The notes below the pieces were generated by a model. The model had not been told where the DNA came from. It did not search any database and saw nothing but the letters and a program-made list of their open reading frames with translations. A stretch of 51,705 bases of DNA from contig VAWH01000029.1 in assembly GCA_005888315.1 (NCBI GenBank), forward strand, positions 1-51,705. The letters are read 5' to 3'. Source of the DNA: Actinomycetota bacterium. Lineage in GTDB: Bacteria; Actinomycetota; Thermoleophilia; Gaiellales; Gaiellaceae. A program made the position numbers and the translations under genes. Positions 1 to 8,502 of this stretch are shown piece by piece; the first letter of the stretch is position 1, and each line of letters starts with the position of its first letter.

Positions 1-43
1 GTTCCCGCCAAGCTTTCCGCAATCCCGCTGTTGATGCGGCCTA

Positions 44-116
44 TGCGCCTGGCAGGAATCGAACCTGCGACCTCGCGCTCCGGAGGCGCGCGCTCTATCC
101 CCTGAGCTACAGGCGC
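44..116 (-). tRNA. tRNA-Arg (anticodon CCG)
   Basis: Read on the minus strand this folds into a complete cloverleaf. It has a 7-bp acceptor stem starting GCGCCTG, a D arm GCTC/GAGC, an anticodon stem CGCGC/GCGCG around the loop CTCCGGA (anticodon CCG), a 5-nt variable loop, and a T arm GCAGG/CCTGC with loop TTCGAAT. The 3' CCA is not encoded: after discriminator A the strand reads TAGG. It decodes CGG arginine codons, which are common in the genes here. Confidence 0.95.
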
Positions 117-176
117 GGAGCAGCCAAGTCTAGCTTCGGCTCCGCCGGCGGCTGCAAGACGCGAAGTAGCTCGTTT

Positions 177-1466
177 TCATGCGGGCGCTGGCTTCGGTAG
201 AGGCTCGCCCTCGGTGAGTCCTTCACCGACCGGCGAGCGACGGACTCGCTCTGGCAGTCGCCGCTCGAGCGCGAGACAACCGGCCGCGGCCGCCACGCTG
301 ATCGCCGCCGCGAGCGGCCAGACCGCCAGCGGATGCCAGCCGAGCAGCGGCCCGCCGATCGCCGGGCCGAGGATGCTGCCGGCGCTCCACGACATCGAGC
401 CGAGCGCGAAGTAGCGTCCGCGCAGGTGGTCGGGCGCGAGATCGGCGACGAGCGGCGCCTGCGTCGGCCCCTGAAGCGTCTCGCCGAGCCCGAAGGCGAG
501 CGTCGCGCCGACGAAGACGAGCGCAGCCGCCGTTCCCGTCAGCCAGATGCCGCCGCCGAGCACGATCAGCGCTGCCGCCGCGAAAAGCAGGCTCATCAGC
601 GCGAGGGCGCGCATCCGGCGGCGGCCCTCGAGCGCCTTCGAGACCGGCAGCTGGATCAGCACGATCAGCAGCGTGTTCGCGAGCCACATCGTCCCGACCC
701 ACCGCTCGCTGACGCCGGCGTAGTTCTTGGCGAACGGCGGCAGCAGCGCGAACACCTCGTAGCCGACAGCGACGAAGAGCACGTTCAGCGCGAGCAGCCA
801 GACGAAGTTGCGGTCGCGCAGCACAGCTCGGTAGCCGACAGCCGTCTCGTGCGGCTCCGGCTCCTGGGGCGCCGGCTCCGGAATCGTGCCCAGTACGGCG
901 ATGAAGACGAGGAACGTCGCTGCGTCGAGCACGAACAACGTTGTGAAGCTGCCCGGATGGCGGGTGCTCGCGATCAACCCGCCGACGACTCCGCCCAGGC
1001 CGAGCCCCAGGTTCATGCTGATCCGTTGCAGCGCGAAGGCCGAGTGGGTTCGTTCGGCCGGGGTCAGACGCGAGAGCAGCGTCGACTGGCCCGGCCAGAA
1101 GCAGGCGGTGCCGGCGCCCTCGAGCGCCAGCAGCGCGAACGCGTGCCAGGCCTCGCGGATCAGCGGGAAGAGGAGGAACGACGCGGCCTGGAGCAGCAGC
1201 CCGAGCAGCAGCGTGTTCCGCCCGCCGAAGCGGTCGACGATCGTCCCGGCAGAGAAACCGGCCGCGAGCGCGGCGACGGCGCCGGCCGAGAGCGCCAGGC
1301 CCGCGGCGGCGAACGAGATCCCGCGCACGTTGTGCAGGTAGATGACGATGAACGGGAAGACGATCCCGTTGCCGAGCGAGTTGACCACCCCGCCGGCCTG
1401 GACGAGCCAGACCTGCCGCGGCAATCGCGGGTCCAGGCTGCGGAGATAGGTCGCCGGCGCCCGCAT
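177..1466 (-). CDS. MFS transporter, drug-exporter type
   Basis: The 429-residue protein is strongly hydrophobic, with about twelve predicted membrane segments. The major-facilitator loop 2-3 motif GTIVDRFGGR lies at residues 74-83, and the hydrophilic central loop carries PEPAPQEPEPHE. Family knowledge suggests proton-coupled export or uptake of small molecules at the inner membrane; the substrate cannot be read from sequence. I chose the ATG whose first base is 1466. A TTG 12 nt upstream (1478) is possible, but a TAGCCT -10-like box abuts it at 1479-1484, which would put the transcript start almost at the ATG. The gene points away from dgcA. Confidence 0.85.
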   Translation of the reverse strand: MRAPATYLRSLDPRLPRQVWLVQAGGVVNSLGNGIVFPFIVIYLHNVRGISFAAAGLALSAGAVAALAAGFSAGTIVDRFGGRNTLLLGLLLQAASFLLFPLIREAWHAFALLALEGAGTACFWPGQSTLLSRLTPAERTHSAFALQRISMNLGLGLGGVVGGLIASTRHPGSFTTLFVLDAATFLVFIAVLGTIPEPAPQEPEPHETAVGYRAVLRDRNFVWLLALNVLFVAVGYEVFALLPPFAKNYAGVSERWVGTMWLANTLLIVLIQLPVSKALEGRRRMRALALMSLLFAAAALIVLGGGIWLTGTAAALVFVGATLAFGLGETLQGPTQAPLVADLAPDHLRGRYFALGSMSWSAGSILGPAIGGPLLGWHPLAVWPLAAAISVAAAAGCLALERRLPERVRRSPVGEGLTEGEPLPKPAPA

Positions 1467-1500
1467 CGAATCGGTCAAAGGCTAGGCGCTACAGCCGTAG

Positions 1501-1632
1501 CGGGGTTTAGCGGCCGCGCCGCGCAGCAGGCGGCCGCACCGGCAAAGCCGGCACGGCCTTCAAGCGGCATCGCAAGCGATGCCTTGGCGGCGCGGCTTTT
1601 CATGCAGCATCGCAAGCGACGCCGCCGGTCTC
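1501..1632 (+). repeat. Intergenic two-hairpin repeat, copy A (one and a half units)
   Basis: This fills the gap between the MFS gene and dgcA. A GGGGTTTAG tract is followed by hairpin 1 at 1532-1558 (GGCCG..CCGGC, AAA loop, GCCGG..CGGCC). Hairpin 2 at 1566-1583 has the perfect arms GGCATCGC/GCGATGCC around AA. A partial second unit (GCATCGCAAGCGACGCC) ends just before the dgcA start. The same order of blocks recurs at 8502, 10044, 12566, 22935, 23047 and 30248. Confidence 0.8.
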
Positions 1633-2691
1633 ATGGAGAAGCCTGACTACGCTACCGGCGTGGAGCTTGCAGCCCGGGCCGTCACCTATCAGCTCGCCGA
1701 GACTTTCGTGATCTCGCGCGACTCGAGCGACGAGAGCGAGTCCGTCGTCGTCGAGCTCAGGCATGCCGGCGAGACGGGCTTCGGCGAAGGCACCCCGATC
1801 GACCGCTACGAGGAGGACGCCGGCGCGGCGGCGGAGTTCCTCAACGACTGCGGCGAGCTACTCGGCGACGACCCGTTCGCGCTCGACGAGACCCTGGCCG
1901 CGTTGCCGGCCGCTCCGCATACACAGGCGGCGCGGGCAGCGCTCGACCACGCACTGCACGACCTCTGCGGCAAGCTGACTGGCCTGCCCGTCTGGCGGCT
2001 ACTCGGGCTCCGCCGCGAGGGACCGCCCACGTGCTGGACCGTCTGGCTCGGCGATCCGGACGGCATGGCCCGGCGCGCGGAGGGAGCCGCGCCGCGGTTC
2101 CGGCGGCTGAAGCTCAAGCTCGGCGGGCGCGACGGCCTCGACCTCGAGCGCGTGCGCGCGGTGCGCTCCGTTACCGACGTGCCGCTGCAGGTGGACGTGA
2201 ACGAGTATTGGTCGGTCGACGAGGCGATCGAGGCGCTGCCGCAACTCGCCGGGGTCGGGGTCGAGTACTGCGAGCAGCCCTTGCCGGCGGGCGATCCGGG
2301 CGGAGCGCAGGTCAAAGCGGCCTCGCCGATCCCGATCTACGTCGACGAGGACTGTCACACGCTCGCCGACGTCGCCGCCTGCGCAGAGCGGGCGCACGGG
2401 ATCAACATCAAGCTCTCGAAGTCCGGCGGCATCCGCGAGGCGGTCCGGATGGCGCACGCGGCCCGCGCGCTCGGGCTCGGCGTCATGCTCGGCTGCATGA
2501 CCGAGTCGGGGCTCGGGATCTCGGCGGGCGTTCAGATCGCCAGCCTCTGCGACTTCGTCGACCTCGACGGCAACCTGCTCCTGCTCGACGATCCGTGGCC
2601 GGGCGTCGAGTTTCGCGACGGCGTCCAGCTCCCTTCCGACGCACCCGGACTAGGTGTCAAAGCCCGCGAAGCGATACCTGATCCTCGCTGA
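1633..2691 (+). CDS. dgcA: Enolase-superfamily epimerase, DgcA / dipeptide-epimerase type
   Basis: The protein (352 aa) has the muconate-lactonizing/epimerase fold. The catalytic pattern is visible: a KxK pair (K160, K162), metal ligands D188, E214 and D238, and the second catalytic lysine K260 in IKLSKSGG. Family members epimerise the alpha carbon of L-Ala-D/L-Glu or N-acyl amino acids. The partner dgcN overlaps its 3' end by 38 nt. That pairing favours the described route in which DgcN acylates D-glutamate and DgcA converts the N-acyl-D form to the L form. The start is uncertain: ATG 1633 is chosen, GTG 1660 is a credible alternative, and neither has a clear ribosome-binding site. A dipeptide epimerase role in murein recycling remains possible. 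Confidence 0.8.
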   Translation: MEKPDYATGVELAARAVTYQLAETFVISRDSSDESESVVVELRHAGETGFGEGTPIDRYEEDAGAAAEFLNDCGELLGDDPFALDETLAALPAAPHTQAARAALDHALHDLCGKLTGLPVWRLLGLRREGPPTCWTVWLGDPDGMARRAEGAAPRFRRLKLKLGGRDGLDLERVRAVRSVTDVPLQVDVNEYWSVDEAIEALPQLAGVGVEYCEQPLPAGDPGGAQVKAASPIPIYVDEDCHTLADVAACAERAHGINIKLSKSGGIREAVRMAHAARALGLGVMLGCMTESGLGISAGVQIASLCDFVDLDGNLLLLDDPWPGVEFRDGVQLPSDAPGLGVKAREAIPDPR

Positions 2692-3712
2692 GGGCAAATC
2701 CGCCGACCCGCATTACGGGAAGACGGCACGCGGCGTGCTCCGCTACTCGGCGCACCCGACGGTCGCGATCCTCGATTCGGTGCGCGCCGGGGAGACCCAG
2801 GACGGGATCCCGGTCGTCGGCACCGTCAACGATGCGCTCTGCTTCAACCCGACGACGGCGCTCGTCGGCGTCGCCACTCAGGGCGGCCGCTTCCCGCCGG
2901 CGTGGCGCGAGCTGCTGCGCTCGTGCGTGGCCAAGGGGCTCGACGTCGAAAACGGGCTGCACGAGTTCCTCAGCGACGATCCCGAGCTGGCCGACCTCGC
3001 GGCTCGGCACGGGAGCGAGCTGCGCGACCTACGCAAGCCGCCCGCCGGCTTGAACGTTCCGACCGGCGAGAACCTCGAGCTCGACGCGCAGGTCGTGCTC
3101 ACGGTCGGCTCCGATTGCGCGATCGGCAAGATGACCGTGTCGCTCGAGCTCGACCGCGAGGCGCGAGAACGCGGGCTGCGTTCGGTCTTCGTGCCGACGG
3201 GGCAGACCGGGATCGCGATCGCGGGCTGGGGCATCTCGGTCGACGCGGTCGTCTCCGATTTCCTGGCCGGGGCGGCCGAGCGGCTGGTCGTCGAGGGCGC
3301 CGCGCGGGGCGACCTGCTCTGGGTCGAGGGCCAGGGCGCGCTGCTGCACCCAGCTTATTCGGGCGTCACCCTCGGTCTGATCCACGGCAGCGCTCCCCAC
3401 GCCTACGTCCTCTGCCACCAGGCAGGAGCGACCGAGATCGAGGGTTTTCTCGGGCATGCGATCCCGCCCCTGAGCGAGCTGGTCGAGCTCCACGAGAGGG
3501 CATCGCTGACCGCGCGACCTGCCCGGGTCGCCTGCGTCGCCCTGAATACGCGAGGACTCGCCGAGGACGAGGCCCAGGCCGCTGTAGCCGAGGCCGAGGC
3601 GGATACGGGCCTACCCGCCGACGATCCGGTTCGTTTCGGCGCCGGAAGGCTCCTCGAGGCCGTTCTCGAGTCAGTTGATCTAAGGACTGGGACCCTTCAG
3701 GCCGAAAGATAG
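2654..3712 (+). CDS. dgcN: DUF1611 family protein, DgcN-type N-acyltransferase
   Basis: This 352-residue protein belongs to the DUF1611 family. It has an N-terminal Rossmann-like part (residues 1-140), then a P-loop-like segment GSDCAIGKMT (lysine 159), followed by PTGQTGIAIAGWG, as in family members. Older annotations call it an NAD-dependent epimerase or ATP-binding protein. Recent work on DgcN assigns N-acetylation of D-glutamate, and the overlap with dgcA supports that role here. It starts at GTG 2654, inside the end of dgcA, so the two are translationally coupled. The exact acyl donor and substrate in this organism are inferred. Confidence 0.75.
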   Translation: MSKPAKRYLILAEGKSADPHYGKTARGVLRYSAHPTVAILDSVRAGETQDGIPVVGTVNDALCFNPTTALVGVATQGGRFPPAWRELLRSCVAKGLDVENGLHEFLSDDPELADLAARHGSELRDLRKPPAGLNVPTGENLELDAQVVLTVGSDCAIGKMTVSLELDREARERGLRSVFVPTGQTGIAIAGWGISVDAVVSDFLAGAAERLVVEGAARGDLLWVEGQGALLHPAYSGVTLGLIHGSAPHAYVLCHQAGATEIEGFLGHAIPPLSELVELHERASLTARPARVACVALNTRGLAEDEAQAAVAEAEADTGLPADDPVRFGAGRLLEAVLESVDLRTGTLQAER

Positions 3713-3782
3713 ACCGTCAGACCTATGCAGCCCGCCGCCGAGCGTGGCAACCTACACCGGCCGAGGGAGAAAGGGACCGCCC

Positions 3783-5324
3783 GTGAAGAAGACCGTGTTC
3801 GTTGCTTGCTGCGTTTGCGCCGCGCTCGCCTTTTGCGGGCGTGCCGCCGCAAATGTCAGCTTTGGGATCACCGAGGACACGGGTGCGCTCGCCGACCCTG
3901 CGATGTTCTACTCCACCCTCAACGAGCTCGGCGCGGGCGAAAACCGAATCGCGATCACTTGGGATCCGGCTCACCCGACCACGATTCCGAATCAGGCGGC
4001 GCTCGATTTCTGGATCCCGGAGGCGACGATCCACGCCGTCCGCGTCTTGTTCGCAGTAGCCCCCGCGCATCCGAGCGACATCACCTCCTCGCCCGCCCGG
4101 ATCGGTCAGTTCGCCGCCTTTCTGCAGCAGCTGGCGACCACGTATCCGGTCGTCAAGGCCTACGTGATCGGGAACGAGCCGAACCAGCCGCGCTTTTGGC
4201 AGCCCCAGTTCAGCGAGACGGGCGCGGACGTGTCCGGCGCCTCCTACGAGCCGCTGCTGGCCGCGTCGTACGACGCGCTGAAGGGCGTCGATCCCTCGAT
4301 CACGGTGATCGGCCTCGGTCTGTCACCGCGCGGGAACGACAACCCGTTCGCGAAGGACAACGTCTCGATCTCGCCGGTGCGCTTCCTCAAGGACGTCGGC
4401 ACCGCCTACCGAGCCAGCAAGCGCAACAAGCCGTTGATGGACGAGCTTGGTTTTCACCCGTATCCGAACCAGAACAACGATCCGCCGCTGAAGGGCTATC
4501 CCTGGCCGAAGGCGGGGATTCCGAATCTCGACCGGCTCAAACAGGGCGTCTGGGATGCCTTCAACGGCACCGCGCAGCCCGTGTTCGCGGAGCGCGGCCG
4601 GCCGGCGCCGGCCAATGCGCTGAAGCTCGACCTCGACGAGACGGGCTGGCAGGTCGCGATCCCGGCCTCGTTGCAGAGCCTCTATACGGGCAAGGAGAAC
4701 GTGATCCCGATCGACGAGGGAACGCAGGCGCAGTACTACTCCGACATCGTCCGCTTCGTCAGCTGCGATCCAGACGTGCGGTCGCTCAGCTTCTTCCACC
4801 TCGTCGACGAGCGGGATCTCGACCGGTGGCAGAGCGGCCTACTTCGGCTCGACGACTCGAAGCGGCCGTCATTCGCGTCGGTCAAGAATGCGATCGCCCA
4901 GACGCAGGGCAAGTGCGCGCTGACGCCGCCCGGCTGGTCGCACATCAGCACGGTCAGCGGCGCCTCGGTGGTGTTCGGCTATCTCGGCAGCTCCAAACGC
5001 TGGAATAACCGGCTCTGGCGCTTCCGGGTGGCGGTGCAGGAGGACGCGAGCTTCACAACCGGCGTCTTCCGCGTCGCCCGGGGCAGGCTGAGCGCGAAGG
5101 CACGGAAAGCCGTGCTGAAGACGCTCGCAAACCCCCGCGCCAAACCACTGCTGGGAGTCAAGGGAACAGCTCTTGCCTACAAGTCCAGGTACGTGACGCT
5201 TCCCAAGCGGCGGCTCAAGCGTGCAGGGTGGTACGTCTACGGAATCCAGCTCGCGGCGGCGATGAACCCTCAGCGGACGTTCGCTGCGGTGAGCCGCCCG
5301 TTCCGGGTCAAGAGCCGCAGATAG
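3783..5324 (+). CDS. Secreted glycoside-hydrolase-like protein (clan GH-A type barrel)
   Basis: The start GTG 3783 sits about 8 nt after AGGGA and begins a typical signal peptide (KK, a hydrophobic stretch, then GRAAANV). The mature protein reads like a TIM-barrel glycosidase. IGNEPNQPRFW (E132) matches the acid/base Asn-Glu-Pro motif, and LDLDETGWQV (E286) supplies a second glutamate in the place of the nucleophile. FHPYP and SLSFFHLVDE resemble GH5/GH39 barrel strands. The last 150 residues look like a beta-rich C-terminal domain rich in Arg/Lys. The substrate is unknown. It probably acts outside the membrane. No sortase or lipobox signal is seen. Confidence 0.7.
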   Translation: MKKTVFVACCVCAALAFCGRAAANVSFGITEDTGALADPAMFYSTLNELGAGENRIAITWDPAHPTTIPNQAALDFWIPEATIHAVRVLFAVAPAHPSDITSSPARIGQFAAFLQQLATTYPVVKAYVIGNEPNQPRFWQPQFSETGADVSGASYEPLLAASYDALKGVDPSITVIGLGLSPRGNDNPFAKDNVSISPVRFLKDVGTAYRASKRNKPLMDELGFHPYPNQNNDPPLKGYPWPKAGIPNLDRLKQGVWDAFNGTAQPVFAERGRPAPANALKLDLDETGWQVAIPASLQSLYTGKENVIPIDEGTQAQYYSDIVRFVSCDPDVRSLSFFHLVDERDLDRWQSGLLRLDDSKRPSFASVKNAIAQTQGKCALTPPGWSHISTVSGASVVFGYLGSSKRWNNRLWRFRVAVQEDASFTTGVFRVARGRLSAKARKAVLKTLANPRAKPLLGVKGTALAYKSRYVTLPKRRLKRAGWYVYGIQLAAAMNPQRTFAAVSRPFRVKSRR

Positions 5325-5332
5325 CGGCCACA

Positions 5333-6469
5333 ATGAGCGATCCGCGCTACGACCGGCTCGCGGAGCTCGTCCTCGACCACTCGCTTCGTCTGCAGCCCGG
5401 GGAGGTGCTTCGGATCGAGGCCGATGCGGTGGCGGAGCCGCTGGTCGTGCCGCTGCACCGCGAGGCGATCAAACGCGGGGCGCACGCCTACGCTGCTTTG
5501 GACCTGAGCGGGCTGACCGAGCTGCTCGTGGCGCATGGCGCGGAGGAGCAGATCGGCTTCGTGTCGCCGATCGCGCTCCGGGAGATGGACGCGATCGACG
5601 CGTCGATCACGATCTGGTCGGAGACGAACACGCGCTCGTTCTCGCGAGCGGACACGGACCGCCGGCAGCGCCAGTTGGCCGCGCAGCGCCAGCTTGCGCT
5701 TCGCCGCCGTGACCGGATCGCGCGTGGGGAGCATCGCTGGTGCGGGACGCTTTGTCCGACGGAGGCCCACGCCCAGGACGCCGAGATGTCGCTCGAGGAC
5801 TACGAGGCCTTCGTCTTCGGCGCCTGCCACGTCCTCGACGACGACCCCGTTGCTCACTGGACCGGCGTCGGCGAGCAGATGCAGGCACGCGCGGACGAGC
5901 TCGCTGCGGTCCGCGAGCTGCGCATCGTCGGCGAGGACACCGATTTGACCGTCGTCGTCCGGGGCCGCACCTGGCGTCCCGCCTACGGCCGCAAGAACGT
6001 CCCCGACGGCGAGGTCTACACGAGCCCTGTCGAAAGCGGCATCAACGGCACGATCCGGTTCGGGTTTCCGGCCGTCTTCGGAGGTCGCGAGGTCGACGAC
6101 GCGCGGCTCCGCCTGGAGGAGGGGCGGGTCGTCGCCGCGGAGGCCGCCGGCGGTGAGGATTACCTCCGCTCGTTGCTCGAGCTCGACGACGGCGCGAGCG
6201 GCGTCGGCGAGATTGCGTTCGGCCTCAACTACGAGATCGACCGCTTCACGCGCAACATCCTCTTCGACGAGAAGATCGGCGGCACGATGCACCTCGCGCT
6301 CGGAATGGGGTTCGAGGACCTCGGTGGCCTCAACCGCTCGGCCCTGCACCTCGACCTGATCTGCGACCTGCGCCGGGAAGGGGAGGTCTACGCCGACGGC
6401 GAGCTCGTCTGGCGCAACGGCCACTTCCTGCAGGACCCACAACCAGCTCGACCTGCCGAACGTGTCTGA
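5333..6469 (+). CDS. M29-family aminopeptidase, copy 1
   Basis: The 378-residue metallopeptidase resembles aminopeptidase T/S. Conserved residues of the family core are visible: E227 in NVPDGEVYTSP, E313 and H320 in LFDEKIGGTMHLALG, and H339/D341 in ALHLDLICD. It would remove N-terminal residues from peptides in the cytoplasm using two cobalt or zinc ions. It overlaps the next, paralogous gene by 8 nt, so the pair is a coupled tandem duplication. Together with the upstream dgcA/dgcN and glycosidase genes it suggests peptide and cell-wall scavenging, though that link is inference. Confidence 0.88.
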   Translation: MSDPRYDRLAELVLDHSLRLQPGEVLRIEADAVAEPLVVPLHREAIKRGAHAYAALDLSGLTELLVAHGAEEQIGFVSPIALREMDAIDASITIWSETNTRSFSRADTDRRQRQLAAQRQLALRRRDRIARGEHRWCGTLCPTEAHAQDAEMSLEDYEAFVFGACHVLDDDPVAHWTGVGEQMQARADELAAVRELRIVGEDTDLTVVVRGRTWRPAYGRKNVPDGEVYTSPVESGINGTIRFGFPAVFGGREVDDARLRLEEGRVVAAEAAGGEDYLRSLLELDDGASGVGEIAFGLNYEIDRFTRNILFDEKIGGTMHLALGMGFEDLGGLNRSALHLDLICDLRREGEVYADGELVWRNGHFLQDPQPARPAERV

Positions 6470-7574
6470 TAGCCGTCACGAGCGGCTCGCCGACGTGCTC
6501 GTCGGTTTCTGCGCCCGCGTTCGCGAGGGCGATCTCGTCACGCTGGAGTCGACTCCGCTCGCTGCGCCGATCCTGCGCGAGCTGTACCGCAAGGTGCTCG
6601 AGGCAGGTGGTCAGCCGCTGCCGCGCGTCTCGCTGGAGGGTCTGAGCGAGAACCTGCTCAAGCACGGCAACGACGAGCAGCTGGCCTGGGTCAACCCGGC
6701 GCGCTCCGACGACATCGAGACGGTCGACGTCCGGATCGCGCTGGAGGCGCCCGGAAACACGCGACGGCTCTCGAACGTCGACCCGGCGCGGCATGCCCGC
6801 CACGAACGCTCCAGCGAAGAGCTCCGGAATCGCTACCTCGAGCGCGCCGCCGCGGGCGAGCTGCGCTGGGTGCTGTCCGCCTATCCGACCGAGGCGGCCG
6901 CGCAGGACGCATCGATGTCGCTCGTCGAGTACGAGGACTTCGTCTACGGCGCAGGTTTCCTCGACGATCCCGATCCGGTCGCGCGCTGGCAGCAGTTCGG
7001 CGAGCGGGTCGATCGTCTGGCGGCCTTCCTCTCGACGAAACGCGAGCTGCGAGTCGTCGCCGAGGGCACCGACCTGCGGTTCGTCACGGAGGGGAGGACG
7101 TGGATCCCGTCGAAGGGGCAGGAGAACTTCCCGGACGGCGAGGTTTTCACCGGCCCGGTCGAAACCAGCGTCGAAGGCGAGATCCGCTTCACCTACCCCG
7201 GGGTCTTCCACGCACGCGAGGTCGACGACGTGCGCCTTCGCTTCGAGGCCGGCGAGGTGGTCGAGGCGACGGCGTCGCGCGGCCAGGAATTCCTGCGGGA
7301 GATGATCGCGATGGACGAGGGGGCCAGGCGCGTCGGCGAGTTCGCCTTCGGCCTCAACGAGGGGGTGGCCATCTTCACGCGAAACACCCTTTTCGATGAG
7401 AAGATCGGCGGGACGATGCACCTGGCGCTCGGGACCGCCTATCCCGAAACGGGTGGCCTCAACCGCTCGGCGCTCCACTGGGATCTGATCTGCGACCTCC
7501 GCTCGGGAAGCGAGGTGCTCGCCGACGGCGAGCTCATCTACAGTGACGGGCAGTTCCTGAACGGCGTCGGCTGA
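6462..7574 (+). CDS. M29-family aminopeptidase, copy 2
   Basis: It starts at GTG 6462 inside the end of copy 1. The 370-residue protein aligns along its whole length with copy 1 and keeps the same signatures: FPDGEVFTGP, TLFDEKIGGTMHLALG, and SALHWDLICD. The N-terminal halves differ more than the metal-site half, as expected if the copies have different peptide preferences. Its stop codon overlaps the CTG start of the phosphodiesterase gene (CTGA). Confidence 0.88.
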   Translation: MSDSRHERLADVLVGFCARVREGDLVTLESTPLAAPILRELYRKVLEAGGQPLPRVSLEGLSENLLKHGNDEQLAWVNPARSDDIETVDVRIALEAPGNTRRLSNVDPARHARHERSSEELRNRYLERAAAGELRWVLSAYPTEAAAQDASMSLVEYEDFVYGAGFLDDPDPVARWQQFGERVDRLAAFLSTKRELRVVAEGTDLRFVTEGRTWIPSKGQENFPDGEVFTGPVETSVEGEIRFTYPGVFHAREVDDVRLRFEAGEVVEATASRGQEFLREMIAMDEGARRVGEFAFGLNEGVAIFTRNTLFDEKIGGTMHLALGTAYPETGGLNRSALHWDLICDLRSGSEVLADGELIYSDGQFLNGVG

Positions 7575-8062
7575 CGCGGGTAGCGGTCATCGCCGACACC
7601 CACCTGCCGCGGGGTTCGCGGCGACTGACCGACGAGTGCCTCCAGCTCCTTCGGGCCGCCGATCTGATCCTGCACGCCGGCGACATCTCGACGGTCGCAG
7701 TCCTCGAGGAGCTACGGGCGCTCGGGCCGCCGGTCGAGGCGGTCTGGGGCAACGCCGACGAGCCGGCTCTACGCGAGCTGCTGCCGAAGGAGTGCGTCGT
7801 CGAGGTCGAACAGGCGCGGATCGCGATGGTCCACATTCCGGGGCCGCGGCTGGGTCGCGAAGGCCGGCTTGCGGCCCGGTTCCGGGAGTGCAGCGCGGTC
7901 GTCTACGGGCACACGCACATGCCACAGGCCGAGCGAGTGGGAGGGGTCTGGGTTCTCAACCCCGGCAGTCCGACCGAGCGGCGGCGCGCCACGGCTCGCT
8001 CGCTGCTTCTGCTCGACGTCGCCGGGAAGAAGATTGCGCCGCGACTCGTCACATTGACCTGA
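7571..8062 (+). CDS. YfcE/MJ0936-type metallophosphoesterase with CTG start
   Basis: Calcineurin-like phosphoesterase motifs appear in order: IADTHLP (DxH), LHAGDIS (GD), WGNADE (GNxD), VHIPGP, and YGHTHMP (GHTH). Members are small metal-dependent phosphodiesterases acting on nucleotide-like substrates. The reading frame is open only from 7547, and between there and the first motif the sole start-like codon is CTG 7571, which overlaps the upstream stop as CTGA. An ATG-only reading would begin at 7826 and lose the DxH, GD and GNxD metal motifs, so the 163-residue CTG version is preferred. No strong Shine-Dalgarno is visible; coupling to the upstream gene is likely. Confidence 0.82.
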   Translation: MTRVAVIADTHLPRGSRRLTDECLQLLRAADLILHAGDISTVAVLEELRALGPPVEAVWGNADEPALRELLPKECVVEVEQARIAMVHIPGPRLGREGRLAARFRECSAVVYGHTHMPQAERVGGVWVLNPGSPTERRRATARSLLLLDVAGKKIAPRLVTLT

Positions 8063-8105
8063 GGTCGCGCGTCGGTTTGGCGACGGGTGCGCATCTGTCC
8101 GAGCG

Positions 8106-8228
8106 ATGGGCGGCAAGCTCGAGCCGGACGAGGGGAAGAAGTCGCCGAGCTCGGCGGAGCGCGAGGCCGCACTGCGGCGTCGGCGCGAGATCCTCGAGGC
8201 GCTGTTGAAGGTGCTACGCGGGGCTTGA
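8106..8228 (+). CDS. Small basic/acidic 40-residue ORF of unknown function
   Basis: A 41-codon frame runs from ATG 8106 to TGA 8226. Its third positions are nearly all G or C, as in the genes around it, and the product is a charged, probably helical peptide (ERE, RRRREILEALLKVL). It has no recognised domain. Its stop codon lies inside the -35 box of the SOS promoter of the next gene. It may be a real small protein or a chance frame in GC-rich DNA. Confidence 0.4.
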   Translation: MGGKLEPDEGKKSPSSAEREAALRRRREILEALLKVLRGA

Positions 8229-8269
8229 CACGAACACGTGTTCGCTTTAGACTGGCGAACATATGTTCG
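8225..8269 (+). promoter_or_regulatory. Promoter with two LexA (SOS) boxes
   Basis: TTGACA (8225-8230), a 17-nt spacer and TAGACT (8248-8253) form a strong sigma-70 type promoter. Two perfect LexA boxes of the Gram-positive/actinobacterial type overlap it. CGAACACGTGTTCG at 8231-8244 fills the spacer, and CGAACATATGTTCG at 8256-8269 covers the transcription start and the ATG at 8263. Repressor on both sites should shut the gene off; DNA damage should release it. Confidence 0.92.
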
Positions 8270-8502
8270 TCAAATTCCTCGGAGTCATGCTCGCGGCGCT
8301 CGTCGTCTGGGCGATCGCTGCCCATTCGTCGGACGGCGCCGGGAGGCGCCAGGTGTACAGGGTGAAGCCCTACGACACGCTCTGGTCGATCGCCACCTCG
8401 CACTACGGCGGCGACCCGAGGGCAGCGATCGAGCGCGTGGAGGAGCGGAACGGACTCACCGGGACGGTCGTCTATCCGGGTGAGAAGCTCGTGCTTCCGT
8501 AG
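8263..8502 (+). CDS. SOS-regulated membrane-anchored LysM protein, YneA-like
   Basis: The 79-residue protein has one N-terminal membrane segment (about residues 5-21) followed by a single LysM domain (YRVKPYDTLWSIATSHYGG ... NGLTGTVVYPGEKLVLP). This architecture, plus LexA control, matches the SOS cell-division inhibitor YneA of Bacillus and the related actinobacterial LysM genes that usually sit beside lexA. The likely role is to delay septation after DNA damage, acting at the membrane/cell-wall interface. The ATG lies 9 nt after the -10 box, so the message is probably leaderless or nearly so. lexA itself is not in the window. Confidence 0.85.
   Translation: MFVKFLGVMLAALVVWAIAAHSSDGAGRRQVYRVKPYDTLWSIATSHYGGDPRAAIERVEERNGLTGTVVYPGEKLVLP

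Noticed and set aside
1501-1632. Insertion sequence or integron site from the paired palindromes
   Set aside because: No transposase or integrase gene anywhere in the window, and the copies lack target duplications except the 20-bp repeats at copy D.
333-1646. A 437-codon open frame opposite the MFS gene
   Set aside because: The product is an Arg/Glu/Gln-rich string with no domain. Long antisense frames are expected in DNA this GC-rich, and the MFS frame has clear family motifs.
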